64,000 nt of DNA from Pseudovibrio zosterae (lineage in GTDB: Bacteria; Pseudomonadota; Alphaproteobacteria; Rhizobiales; Stappiaceae): the NCBI RefSeq assembly GCF_033843645.1, contig NZ_JAWXVZ010000008.1:184313-248312 (forward strand), read 5' to 3'. The stretch's first letter is position 1. Each line of letters starts with the position of its first letter. Shown piece after piece: positions 1 to 8,131 of the stretch. Made by a program: the position numbers and the translations under genes. A model generated the notes under the pieces. The model searched no databases, was not told the origin of the DNA, and saw only the letters and a program-made list of their open reading frames with translations.

Positions 1-544
1 TATAGGCGATGCTGTCTGGCGCACGAACCACCCCAAGCGGGCCACCGAAATCAAACACAAAACGGATCGCCCCTGCCATATAGGCTGAAATCGCTGCTGA
101 AGCGCCAATCACGGGAACCTGGTCGCCCCAGTGGGTGATCAGGTGCGCACCAGCCCCGGCAATGGCGGTGAGAACCGAGAACAGCAGAAAACGGCCTGTA
201 CCAAACCGTCTGGCGAGAGCCGTGCCGAATATCGCCATCCAAAGCACATTGAAAATGACATGGGTCCAACTGCCATGCAGGAACGCATAGGTCACAAAGC
301 TATAGATACCGCTGAAAAAGCCACCAGGCCACTGCGCTGACGATGCAACCTCGGGCAGATAGCGCACCGGCCAGAAAGCAAACATGAAAAGGCCGAGAAG
401 ATCAGTCTGCGGGTCTAGCACCCAAATGCGCAGGGCGTGAATGCCGATCAGCAGCGCCGCCAGTCCAACAATCAAACCGGGTAGATTGAAAACAGGCTCG
501 GAGGGAGCCGCGGTTTCATTTTGGGACACATCAGGATCTTCCAT
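1..544 (-). CDS. Rhomboid-family intramembrane serine protease (3' part off the window edge)
   Basis: This is the first 181 codons of a rhomboid protease, which cleaves membrane-protein substrates within the bilayer. The sequence shows several hydrophobic segments, the rhomboid motif FLHGSWTHVIFN with His90, His95 and Asn99, and the nucleophile motif GASAA with Ser149. The second catalytic His, expected in the last core helix, lies beyond base 1, so completeness cannot be judged. The ATG at 544 is followed by a short acidic cytoplasmic N-terminus of about 20 residues. It is divergent from the PAS protein. Family assignment is firm; the substrate is unknown. Confidence 0.88.
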   Translation of the reverse strand, partial: MEDPDVSQNETAAPSEPVFNLPGLIVGLAALLIGIHALRIWVLDPQTDLLGLFMFAFWPVRYLPEVASSAQWPGGFFSGIYSFVTYAFLHGSWTHVIFNVLWMAIFGTALARRFGTGRFLLFSVLTAIAGAGAHLITHWGDQVPVIGASAAISAYMAGAIRFVFDFGGPLGVVRAPDSIAY

Positions 545-1017
545 GGGGCCTCTCAGTCATGTCGTGCCATTCGAGGTATGGTAGTGCGCTTTGCAGCGCA
601 AGTTTATTTTCCGTAATGCAGCTGGCAACTAATGGAGAAAACTCATCCCCACCGTCAGCTCGGCACAATCTCGTCATGGCTGTATTCGCGCGGACGACTT
701 CAACCTTACAGCGGAAACGCACTGTAAGAAATCACAGGAACACAGGTAAATTCCGCAAGCGTCAGGCCAGTTTTAGCCTGTATTTGTTAACCACCAAATA
801 CTAACCAGTTGACATAAAACCAAAGCGGAACGCGGCAAAAAGACTTAGAAATTTTGTCCTTCAGGATGAAAATACCCCGGAAAATCATCAGGTTGGCACG
901 CCCCCTGCTTAGTAAGTGGCGAAGTCCGACGGATAGTTAATTTTGTCTATAAACAGGACACTATCCGGCGATTGCTTAATTCGGTAGTTAAAATGCCATT
1001 TGAGGGGACGCAGACAA
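545..1017. other. Divergent intergenic region between rhomboid and PAS genes
   Basis: No convincing coding sequence is present. The region must hold the promoters for the rhomboid gene (minus) and the PAS_5 gene (plus). It is AT-richer toward 780-1000. A TTGACA-like hexamer near 808 has no good -10 partner at normal spacing, so no promoter is called. A good Shine-Dalgarno (AGGGGA, 1003-1008) serves the PAS gene. Confidence 0.5.
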
Positions 1018-1713
1018 ATGAAACATGGCGCGACACGGACGCTCTATCAATACTGGGACGGGATCCGCGACAATCGCCCAGCACCAGAGCGCGGCGACAT
1101 CCACCCTGCTGCAATAAAATCTGTTCTTGGTGACACCTTCATTTTGGAAGTTAAATCACCCCTTTCCTACAAGTTTCGCCTTGCCGGAACTCGCCTGTGC
1201 TCAGCATTCTGCAAGGAACTCAAGGGCCGAGATTTTCTCAATGGCTGGTCGAACAAGGACCGCGAAGCAATTGCTGCCGTCCTGTCCACCATCATCAAGG
1301 ATCGTGCAGCCGCAGTGATCGGCATTCAGTGTGAAGCCGCTAAAGGCTACAAGCTGGATATGGAAATGCTTCTGCTTCCAGTGCATGTGCGCGGTGAAGG
1401 GTGTACCCGTGTTCTGGGCTGTGCAGTCCCCATGCAACGCCCGATCTGGCTCGGCTCCACGCCCATCACAAATCAGAGTGTCACATCGCTCCGCCTGATC
1501 TGGCCGGACGATGATCTGGATCTTCGGGACGTGCCAGTTGAAGTGCATCATTTCAAATCCTTCAGCCGCAATCGCTCACGGCCTGGTGTTACCATGGACA
1601 CAACGCCTCAAGTTGAGCGCCCTGCTGCCGATGCTGCTTACGCGGGCACCTTTGGCCACGCACGACGCGTAAAACACCTGCGTGTTATCGATGGCGGGAA
1701 GCATGCCCTATAA
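1018..1713 (+). CDS. PAS_5-type PAS domain protein
   Basis: This 231-residue soluble protein matches the alphaproteobacterial PAS_5 (PF07310) family. Its N-terminus has the family's LYQYWDGIR, a downstream APERGDI stretch and a FILE-containing PAS core (about residues 8-150). The remaining 80 residues are polar and unassigned. No kinase, GGDEF or other output domain is attached, so its role as a small-molecule or redox sensor adaptor is inferred from the PAS fold only. I chose ATG 1018 because AGGGGA sits 9 bases upstream; an in-frame TTG at 1000 has no ribosome site. It lies upstream of the PilZ gene on the same strand, with a 93-base gap. Confidence 0.78.
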   Translation: MKHGATRTLYQYWDGIRDNRPAPERGDIHPAAIKSVLGDTFILEVKSPLSYKFRLAGTRLCSAFCKELKGRDFLNGWSNKDREAIAAVLSTIIKDRAAAVIGIQCEAAKGYKLDMEMLLLPVHVRGEGCTRVLGCAVPMQRPIWLGSTPITNQSVTSLRLIWPDDDLDLRDVPVEVHHFKSFSRNRSRPGVTMDTTPQVERPAADAAYAGTFGHARRVKHLRVIDGGKHAL

Positions 1714-1806
1714 AATTGGTGGGAAATTATATTCTGTTAACCGTGTGGTCCTAGGTTTCCATTAAGTTTAATTTGCTTAACCATAAATCGGAATGCAGAG
1801 GCTCTG

Positions 1807-2436
1807 ATGGGGTCAGATAGATCGGCATCTAAAATCTTGAGCAAAATCGCCGCGAAAAACCCAGATCGTCGGCGTTTTGCTCGTGTTAATGTCGACATTC
1901 TCGGGCGCTTCATGCTTGAAGATCGCCGCGAATACCCGTGCCAGGTAGAGAACATGTCTCCAGGTGGTGCTGCAATTATCGCTCCTGTATCCGGAACGCT
2001 AGGTGAGCGGGTCGTCGCTTACCTTGACCATATCGGCCGGGTTGAAGGCAAGATCAGCCGCCACATTGATGGCGGTTTTGCCATTGAGTTCAACGCCACC
2101 CCGCGCAAACGCGACAAGTTGGCGAACGTCCTCACCTGGCTCGCCAACCGTGATGCTCTCAACCTGCCGGAAGACCGTCGTCACGAGCGCTTCATTCCCA
2201 AGAACAAGCTTACCAAAATCGTTTTGGCGGATGAACGGACATATGAGTGCCGGATTATCGACGTCTCCCTTTCAGGCGCCGCTTTGAAAACTGACGTCCG
2301 CCCTGCTATCGGCTTGGAGATTGCTCTAGGGAAAATGAGAGCCCGTGTAGTACGACATCTGGAAGATGGTATTGCAGTGGAATTCGCGTCGATCCAGAAT
2401 CAGAAACTTCTGGAGCACCACATCGCACCAGATTGA
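1807..2436 (+). CDS. Tandem PilZ-domain protein (c-di-GMP receptor)
   Basis: The 209-residue protein contains two PilZ domains in tandem and nothing else recognisable. Domain 1 has the RxxxR pair at Arg22/Arg26 and NMSPGG at 49-54. Domain 2 has RxxxR at Arg124/Arg128 and DVSLSG at 152-157. Both therefore keep the residues PilZ domains use to bind cyclic di-GMP. There are no membrane segments. It probably acts as a cytosolic c-di-GMP effector controlling motility, envelope or polysaccharide functions, but the target is not visible. Neighbours are a PAS_5 protein and a BTLCP proteinase. The upstream gap has several TTAA/TTAACC half-sites reminiscent of CtrA boxes, but none with the proper N7 spacing. 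Confidence 0.85.
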   Translation: MGSDRSASKILSKIAAKNPDRRRFARVNVDILGRFMLEDRREYPCQVENMSPGGAAIIAPVSGTLGERVVAYLDHIGRVEGKISRHIDGGFAIEFNATPRKRDKLANVLTWLANRDALNLPEDRRHERFIPKNKLTKIVLADERTYECRIIDVSLSGAALKTDVRPAIGLEIALGKMRARVVRHLEDGIAVEFASIQNQKLLEHHIAPD

Positions 2437-2836
2437 GTCAGTTTGGGCCAAAGACAGGCCGGAATCGCACCCTATCCTAGGTTAGGGCCAACTGACCCAA
2501 CACAATCCAGACTTTAAGACATTCACGGGTGAGCGTTAAACCAATTTCTTTGATTTGGTAAAGTCACCAGCAAGGTTAACCAGTCAACAATGGCAGCTTA
2601 GCCTTATATTAAGCTTGATTTGGCGTTTACCATAAACTCCGAAATAATTATATCAATTAAATCAGATAGTTATTTTAATAGCAATTTTATTTATTTTTGA
2701 ATTAAATTTGAGCCTGATTTAAATATAAATTACCTCGATATTTATTCTGATTTGAGTCAATCTCGACGAGAGCGTTTTAAAGGCTATAAAAGCTCCTCGA
2801 CCAGTGTGTTCCGTGAAAAAAGCGGAGCACATATCA
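2437..2836 (+). other. AT-rich intergenic region upstream of BTLCP gene
   Basis: These 400 bases carry no gene I can support. From about 2620 to 2760 the DNA is strikingly AT-rich compared with the rest of the window, as expected for a strong promoter/UP-element or a nucleoid-protein (MucR/HU-type) binding stretch in front of the exported proteinase gene. An imperfect inverted repeat with ACCAA/TTGGT arms lies near 2540-2560. I could not settle a unique -35/-10 pair. Confidence 0.45.
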
Positions 2837-3460
2837 ATGGCTTTCCATAAGAAAATAAAATCCGTTTGCGGTGCAGGCCTGTTGGTTATCGCGATGGGCG
2901 GAGCAAGTGCTGAAGCTGCGCCTGCGCTCGGCCGGTTCATGCCTATCCTGGGTGAAACCAATGCCCCTTCCGGACACATGGAATTTTGCGACATGCGCCC
3001 CGGTGAATGCTCCGGCCCTGACGGCATGCCCGTCGTTGTCAAACTCGACGGTGAACGCTGGGAAGAGCTTGTCCAGATAAACATGAAGGTGAACAAAGCC
3101 GTACGCCCCACAACAGACCAAGCTCAGTTTGGTGTCTCCGAGTTCTGGACCTATCCGACCGATGGCGCGGGCGACTGCGAAGAGTATGTGCTGGAAAAGC
3201 GCCGCATCTTGATGGAAAACGGTTGGCCAAAGAGCGCTCTGCTAATCACCGTTGTGAAAGACACCAAGAATGAAGGCCACGCAGTGCTCAGCGTCCGCAC
3301 GGATCAAGGCGACCTCATTCTGGATAACCAGATGCAGGCGATCCTGCCTTGGTACTCAACGCCTTATCGTTTTGTGAAACGCCAGTCGAGCCGTCACCCG
3401 GCTAAATGGGCCGCAATTTCTGACCGCCGCGTCTCTACTGTGGCAAGTATTTCCGAATAA
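2837..3460 (+). CDS. Exported bacterial transglutaminase-like cysteine proteinase (BTLCP, DUF920)
   Basis: The 207-residue precursor begins with a signal peptide (positive MAFHKKIK, hydrophobic core to about residue 22, small residues before ~28), so the protein is periplasmic or secreted. It matches PF06035: the catalytic Cys114 in GDCEEY, His148 in EGHAVL and Asp163 in LILDNQ form the transglutaminase-like triad. LapG of Pseudomonas, which cleaves a surface adhesin under c-di-GMP control, is in this superfamily, but most short alphaproteobacterial members have no known substrate. ATG 2837 is preferred over an upstream GTG (2804) because GGAG is 9 bases upstream and the signal peptide starts there. 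A terminator follows. Confidence 0.87.
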   Translation: MAFHKKIKSVCGAGLLVIAMGGASAEAAPALGRFMPILGETNAPSGHMEFCDMRPGECSGPDGMPVVVKLDGERWEELVQINMKVNKAVRPTTDQAQFGVSEFWTYPTDGAGDCEEYVLEKRRILMENGWPKSALLITVVKDTKNEGHAVLSVRTDQGDLILDNQMQAILPWYSTPYRFVKRQSSRHPAKWAAISDRRVSTVASISE

Positions 3461-3484
3461 GTCCCCAACCTCTATAAGAACAGC

Positions 3485-3516
3485 AAAGGACCCCGCTTGG
3501 GGCCCTTTGTTTTTTT
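3485..3516 (+). terminator. Rho-independent terminator after BTLCP gene
   Basis: A 10-bp GC-rich stem (AAAGGACCCC / GGGGCCCTTT, one A-C mismatch) with a 4-base loop is followed by a run of T. It sits 25 bases after the proteinase stop codon and ends 20 bases short of the convergent carbonic anhydrase-like gene. Confidence 0.85.
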
Positions 3517-3536
3517 ACGCAGGTCGTCCTAAAAGG

Positions 3537-4070
3537 CTACTGACCGGCCAACTCCAACCCGTTCCGGAACCGGCGCCAGTTTTGAACGTAGACGTCGGCA
3601 GAGCGTTGCAAACCCGCCACCTGCTCCTCGCTCAAGACTTTGATCACCTTTCCAGGCATACCCACGACAAGAGATCTGTCAGGAATGACCTTACCTTCTG
3701 GCACCAACGCGTTGGCACCGATGATGCAATTCTCGCCGATTTGCGCCCCATTCAGCACAGTAGCGCCCATTCCCACCAGCGAACGGTCGCCGATGGCACA
3801 CCCATGCAAAATAGCCTTATGGCCGATCGTGCAGTTCTCACCTATTGTCAAAGGGTATCCCGGATCCGTGTGAAGTACGGCGCCATCCTGAACATTTGAA
3901 CGCTGCCCAACGCGGATCAGCTCATTGTCGCCGCGCAGCACCGCCCCGAACCAGACGCTTGCCTCATGGTCCAACTGGACGTTCCCAATGACCGCAGCAT
4001 CTGGTGCAACCCAATACTCGCCAGAACTTGGCAACACCGGTTGTTTTCCATCAAGTCCGTAAAGTGGCAT
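3537..4070 (-). CDS. Gamma-carbonic anhydrase family protein (left-handed beta-helix)
   Basis: This 177-residue hexapeptide-repeat protein folds as a trimeric left-handed beta helix. The gamma-CA metal ligands are in place: His67 (AVLHTDPG), His84 (TIGHKA) and His89 (ILHGCAIG). Members (YrdA/PaaY/CaiE-like) bind a metal at the trimer interface; only some have measurable carbonic anhydrase activity, so catalysis is not certain. The start at 4070 is set by a strong GGGAGGAGGG ribosome site; the frame extends upstream without one. It lies 52 bases after a small membrane protein gene on the same strand. Confidence 0.88.
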   Translation of the reverse strand: MPLYGLDGKQPVLPSSGEYWVAPDAAVIGNVQLDHEASVWFGAVLRGDNELIRVGQRSNVQDGAVLHTDPGYPLTIGENCTIGHKAILHGCAIGDRSLVGMGATVLNGAQIGENCIIGANALVPEGKVIPDRSLVVGMPGKVIKVLSEEQVAGLQRSADVYVQNWRRFRNGLELAGQ

Positions 4071-4122
4071 GCCCCCTCCTCCCGTAAATCTTTGTGTATC
4101 TTCAACGGGGAATGGGATGCAG

Positions 4123-4437
4123 TCAAATCGCAAAGGCAATGGTCAGCACGAACAATCCCGACAGGACACTCCACATGAAAGAGAGCACAGCAGAAGCCAT
4201 AAGCCACCCGACTGGGCGCCGCTCTATCCAGTAGAGCCGCAGGCCATTGCGCATGAGGATAAAGGGGCCAGCCATCAAGATGAGAAGGACCGAACCCACT
4301 GCTTTCACCGCGTTGTCCATGGTCATCATGAACTTCGGCGCTTCGCCACTAACGAGCTGATAGAAACTTCCAACGATACCGGCCGTTACAAAACCTGAAA
4401 GAGCAATAACAACGGCAACAAACAAATTATCAAACAC
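4123..4437 (-). CDS. Small four-helix membrane protein, unknown function
   Basis: The 104-residue product is almost entirely hydrophobic, with about three to four transmembrane helices (near residues 3-24, 40-60 and 80-102) and a short basic loop (RNGLRLYWIERRP). I do not recognise a characterised family; it resembles conserved DUF-type membrane proteins of Hyphomicrobiales. GTG 4437 is selected because GGAGGG lies 6 bases upstream; a longer reading starting at 4488 lacks a site. It probably shares a transcript with the downstream gamma-carbonic anhydrase gene. Confidence 0.62.
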   Translation of the reverse strand: MFDNLFVAVVIALSGFVTAGIVGSFYQLVSGEAPKFMMTMDNAVKAVGSVLLILMAGPFILMRNGLRLYWIERRPVGWLMASAVLSFMWSVLSGLFVLTIAFAI

Positions 4438-4608
4438 TGACTTCCCTCCAAAGCTTAACAAGAAGTAAAGCAAGGGATGTGCCAGCATAGCAGCTACAAT
4501 CTTGACGCTATATCATTGAAATATATGGGCTTGCCCGCAATCCCATTTTGATACGGCAGAAGTTCACCAGCGCTTTCATCCCACTTCGGGACAGTGGGAA
4601 CAGGCAAC

Positions 4609-4631
4609 AAAAAAGGGGCCATAAGGCCCCC
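4609..4631 (-). terminator. Terminator after DUF3126 gene
   Basis: On the minus strand a perfect 6-bp GGGGCC/GGCCCC stem with a TTAT loop is followed by six T. It lies 27 bases past the stop of the DUF3126 gene and ends that transcript. A second weak hairpin (CCCACT/AGTGGG, 4580-4598) follows. Confidence 0.85.
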
Positions 4632-4657
4632 TAATCGTCGCATAATCAGCGAGAAGA

Positions 4658-4873
4658 TCACATGTCTTCGACGTCGATCTCCAAGATCGCCATCTGGAAG
4701 TTCCAGCTCAGCTCGCCATCTTCCTCATCACGGAAAATGATGCCGAGGAACTCGTCTTCCATATAGACCTCAGCAGAGTCGTCCTTACGCGGGCGCGCCT
4801 TGACGGCAAGACTTGGCGATTTGAAAGCCTTGCGCAGATAAGCTTCCACTTTGCGGATTTCATCGGGCTTCAA
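4658..4873 (-). CDS. DUF3126 family protein
   Basis: This 71-residue acidic soluble protein matches DUF3126 (PF11324), a short conserved alphaproteobacterial family of unknown function; its body runs as IRKVEAYLRKAF, a SPSLAVKARPRK stretch, then a FLGIIFRDEEDGELSWNF beta segment. The start is TTG 4873, seven bases after AGGAG; there is no nearby ATG. The gene follows cysE on the same strand, an arrangement common in alphaproteobacteria, suggesting a link to cysteine synthesis or simply co-transcription. No catalytic residues are evident. Confidence 0.83.
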   Translation of the reverse strand: MKPDEIRKVEAYLRKAFKSPSLAVKARPRKDDSAEVYMEDEFLGIIFRDEEDGELSWNFQMAILEIDVEDM

Positions 4874-4956
4874 GGGCCTACTCCTGTAGATTTCTTATTG
4901 GTGTCTCGTGGTGAACCTATACAAATCCGCGCTGGTGCCAACCCCCGAAACAGCGA

Positions 4957-5805
4957 TTATCCTTGTTTGTTTTTCGAAGGTTTTTCTTGACCTTCGCCAA
5001 GCATTTGATCCATCAGCCGGCTTGGCTGCGAGCATCCAGCCTCGCCCACAACTTTTGCCGGAACGCCAGCAACAGTCGTACCCGGTTCGACTTGTTTCAG
5101 CACCACGGAGCCGGAGGCAACCCGCGAGCAATGGCCGATCTCGATGTTGCCGAGGACCTTCGCCCCTGCTCCAAGAAGAACTCCCTGACGGATCTTCGGA
5201 TGCCGGTCACCCTTCTCTTTTCCTGTTCCGCCGAGTGTAACACCTTGCAGGATGGAAACATCATCATCCACCACAGCGGTGCCGCCGATCACAATCCCGG
5301 TGCCATGATCAAGGAAGATACCGCGCCCCATCGGCACAGCCGGGTGAATGTCCACCTGAAACACTTCCGAGCAGCGGCTTTGAAGATAGAACGCAAAATC
5401 ACGCCGCCCCTTTTGCCACAACCAGTGAGCCAGACGATGGGTCTGCAGCGCGTGAAAGCCTTTAAAGTACAACAGCGGCTCAAGGTATCGACAGCAGGCT
5501 GGATCACGATCGAACACCGCCGATATATCGACCCTGAAGATCTCTGCGAGAACGGGCTCGTCCTCAAGCGCCTCCAGATAGGTCTGTCGAATTAGGGAGG
5601 ATGAAACCACAACATGGCCCAGACGGTCCGCAAGACGATGAACAATTGCGTCTTCAAGGGTGCTGTGATGCAAAATGGTTTCGTAAACGAAGGAGGCCAG
5701 TGCAGGCTCCGACGCCGCCATTTCCTCCGCTTCCTTGCGAACAGCTGCCCAAACCGGATCATGGATGGCCAGCGATTGCTCAGGATTTTTGGATGTCTGC
5801 GACAT
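4957..5805 (-). CDS. cysE: Serine O-acetyltransferase
   Basis: The enzyme transfers acetyl from acetyl-CoA to L-serine to make O-acetylserine, the first committed step of cysteine synthesis. The 282-residue protein has the alpha-helical SATase N-terminal domain (about 15-150) and a left-handed beta-helix C-terminal domain with LDHGTGIVIG, LQGVTLGGTGK and the hexapeptide runs ending in GVPAKVVG. The C-terminal tail, basic and Lys/Gln rich, lacks the usual terminal Ile that docks into CysK, so complex formation may differ. The ATG at 5805 follows AGGA; a TTG one codon upstream is less likely. Confidence 0.95.
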   Translation of the reverse strand: MSQTSKNPEQSLAIHDPVWAAVRKEAEEMAASEPALASFVYETILHHSTLEDAIVHRLADRLGHVVVSSSLIRQTYLEALEDEPVLAEIFRVDISAVFDRDPACCRYLEPLLYFKGFHALQTHRLAHWLWQKGRRDFAFYLQSRCSEVFQVDIHPAVPMGRGIFLDHGTGIVIGGTAVVDDDVSILQGVTLGGTGKEKGDRHPKIRQGVLLGAGAKVLGNIEIGHCSRVASGSVVLKQVEPGTTVAGVPAKVVGEAGCSQPSRLMDQMLGEGQEKPSKNKQG

Positions 5806-5951
5806 CAATCGGTCCTTTCACGCCACATACACGGCGAAAGTTTTAGCATGAAAACAAAAGCTGCCAAACCAACGCCACTCAATAGGGATGTGCTGAAACA
5901 ACCTCTATTTCAAGTCCCGATAAATTTCCAGAGAGCCGGCTCAATTTGCAG

Positions 5952-6827
5952 TTAAGTATCCAACTCCATGCGAACGCTGGACAAAAATGGCATGATCGAG
6001 GCGGTAAAAATGTCGTTCTTGTCACCCGCGACCATGTGCCCCGCCGCCTTGACCTCAGTAAATTGTGCGTGAGGCACCATTTCGATGAACTCGTCGACGT
6101 GGTCCTGATTGACCAGCTCGGAGGTTGAGCCGCGGACAAGAAGCACTGGCAGCTGAAGCTGCTTTGCAGCATCAATCAAGGCCTTCTGCGTGGCTTCTGC
6201 ATGGCGGGCATCCCGGTTGCTCTGTTCGATGAAACGCGGGTCCCAATGCCAATAAAACCGACCGTCAGATTTGAGACGCAGATTCTTCGCAAGTCCATTC
6301 AAGGATTTGGGCTTGGGTCGGTGAGGCAGATACTCTGCGATCACGGCCGCCGCCTCCTCCACGCTGGCAAAACCGTCACTGGCGTTCTTCGCCATGAACG
6401 AAACGATCTTATCCACCCCGCCCTTATCTAGGCGCGGTGTCACATCTACAAGGATCAAGCCTGACAGGGAGCCCGGCGCATGAGCCCCCTCCGCGATGAT
6501 AGAGGCCAACCCACCAAGAGAAGCCCCAATGGCAATTGGGGAAATGCCCGTTTCCTTTTTGATTTGCTCGGCAACACTGACAACATCACGGCCAAAGTCT
6601 TGAAAGCTGTACTTGTCCTCAACCCATTCGCTGTCGCTGTGCCCACGCATGTCAAGACAATAGGCGCGCATGCCGGCTTCGACGATTTTCTCAGCTGTTC
6701 CACCCCAAGAGTGCCGGGTTTGCCCGCCCCCATGAAGCAGCAGGACCGGGGTCCCCTCGGAACCATAGGCATCCGCCGTCAGCTTGTTTTCGTCCGCACC
6801 GATAAACACGCGCACCTGCTTGATCAT
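5952..6827 (-). CDS. Alpha/beta-fold hydrolase
   Basis: The 291-residue protein has the alpha/beta hydrolase signature: oxyanion region LLLHGGGQTRHSW (29-41), nucleophile elbow GASLGG with Ser103, an acid on a later strand, and the catalytic His in AAGHMVAGD near the C-terminus. There is no signal peptide, so it is cytosolic. The substrate is unknown; it could be an esterase, a lactonase or a C-C bond hydrolase. Its ATG overlaps the TGA of the preceding hydrolase gene by four bases, implying translational coupling. Confidence 0.85.
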   Translation of the reverse strand: MIKQVRVFIGADENKLTADAYGSEGTPVLLLHGGGQTRHSWGGTAEKIVEAGMRAYCLDMRGHSDSEWVEDKYSFQDFGRDVVSVAEQIKKETGISPIAIGASLGGLASIIAEGAHAPGSLSGLILVDVTPRLDKGGVDKIVSFMAKNASDGFASVEEAAAVIAEYLPHRPKPKSLNGLAKNLRLKSDGRFYWHWDPRFIEQSNRDARHAEATQKALIDAAKQLQLPVLLVRGSTSELVNQDHVDEFIEMVPHAQFTEVKAAGHMVAGDKNDIFTASIMPFLSSVRMELDT

Positions 6828-7576
6828 AAAAATTGCTCCAAAAATTCAAGGACACCCTGCTTGAAAACCTTGTCGCCCACTGCAACCATGTGATCCCTGT
6901 TCGGAATGTCGAGCACAGAGGCCTTAGGCATCAATGCTGCCAAGGCATGGGGGTCTCCTGCAACTTCGTCTTTAGTGCCAACTGCAATCAGGGTCGGAGC
7001 TGTGATGGTCGCGATTTCTTCCGCCAAGATCGGTTTGCGGGTCGATTTCATGCAGGCAGCAAGAGCGACACGATCCGACCCGGTTTGCTCGGCAAAGGCG
7101 CGGAAAGCCCGCCCTGTGCGGTCGCTTACGTCCGAAATCCTGTCTGCAAGGAGCGCTTCGACGATGGGCGCAGGGTTCCCCACGCCAGTGATGACACCAT
7201 ACCCCATCCCCCCAAAGACGAGCGAGCGGATACGCTCGGGCTGTTTAAGCGCACAAAAGGCAGAGATGCGTGTTCCCATGGAGTAACCCATGAAATCTAC
7301 CTTCTCAATTTTCAGGTGATCGAGCAGAGCAAGGGCATCATCTGCCATGATTGGCGCGCCGTAATCCTCCGGCGCATGGTACTTGTGGCTTTCACCGTGC
7401 CCTCGATTATCGATGGCAATAACGCGGCGACCATCCTTGACCAGCAAATCAACCCAGCCGGGATAAACCCAGTTCACGTTCTTGTTTGAGGCGAATCCAT
7501 GGATGAGAAGGATGGGATCTCCTTCGCCCTCATCCAGATAGGCGAAGTTTGCACCATTTCTTGAAAACTGCGGCAT
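6824..7576 (-). CDS. Alpha/beta-fold hydrolase
   Basis: This 250-residue hydrolase has LLIHGFASN (23-31), the nucleophile motif GYSMG with Ser99, and a terminal His in NRDHMVAVGD. It is closer to the 3-oxoadipate enol-lactonase / soluble-esterase group than to its neighbour, so the two are not a recent duplication. The stop overlaps the start of the downstream hydrolase (ATGA). Upstream lies a 270-base divergent region shared with the zinc-finger protein gene. Substrate unknown. Confidence 0.86.
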   Translation of the reverse strand: MPQFSRNGANFAYLDEGEGDPILLIHGFASNKNVNWVYPGWVDLLVKDGRRVIAIDNRGHGESHKYHAPEDYGAPIMADDALALLDHLKIEKVDFMGYSMGTRISAFCALKQPERIRSLVFGGMGYGVITGVGNPAPIVEALLADRISDVSDRTGRAFRAFAEQTGSDRVALAACMKSTRKPILAEEIATITAPTLIAVGTKDEVAGDPHALAALMPKASVLDIPNRDHMVAVGDKVFKQGVLEFLEQFL

Positions 7577-7846
7577 TTTATCTCGACGTATACATTAGTG
7601 AGCTCTAATCTGACGGCAAGATATAGGGACTACTTCATAAAGAAAAGCGCTGAGATTGTCGGCATTTGACCAATTCACCAAGAGTGCACCCGCCAGCGCT
7701 TGGCAAGCAAGGTCGCTGGCCACTTACACCCACCTCAAAGGCTCACACATAAAAACACTTAGGGATAAGCTTAGTGGGCCTGTTCTTTTTGATTTTACGC
7801 GACTATTCTCGCGCCAACCTGAGAAATTACGGGAGTCTTTCCAGCG

Positions 7847-8092
7847 ATGGCCGATAAATTTGTTCCCCACTTCCAGAACACAGAAGGGCACGATTCAATC
7901 GAAATCGGAGCGCGCGAGTTCATGTGCATCGGGGCCAAGCCTCCTTTCGACCACCCACACGTTTTTCTGGATATGGGCAGCGACAATGAGATTGTCTGCC
8001 CTTATTGCTCAACGCTCTATAAGCACAATCCAGAACTTGACACAGATGGTGCAAAGCCTGCCGATTGTATGTGGACACCGGATGCCGCCTGA
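7847..8092 (+). CDS. zf-CHCC zinc-finger protein (NDUFS6-like)
   Basis: The 81-residue protein has the zf-CHCC pattern (PF10276): Cys27 in MCIGAKPPFDHPHVFLDMG, His36/His38 and Cys51/Cys54 in CPYC, which together bind one zinc. The family is homologous to the mitochondrial complex I accessory subunit NDUFS6, which supports a role in alphaproteobacterial complex I assembly; this is known of the family, not shown here. It is the first gene of a plus-strand run and is followed 39 bases later by a flavin monooxygenase gene. Confidence 0.9.
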   Translation: MADKFVPHFQNTEGHDSIEIGAREFMCIGAKPPFDHPHVFLDMGSDNEIVCPYCSTLYKHNPELDTDGAKPADCMWTPDAA

Positions 8093-8131
8093 GCGGTGAT
8101 CTCAGAGATACGACAATCGGGACGATAGCAT

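Noticed and set aside
1735..1795. CtrA-like TTAA boxes upstream of the PilZ gene
   Set aside because: Half-sites occur but none with the required seven-base spacing.
5952..7576. The two adjacent alpha/beta hydrolases as a recent duplication
   Set aside because: Their motifs and lengths differ too much, for example GASLGG against GYSMG, to be a recent copy.
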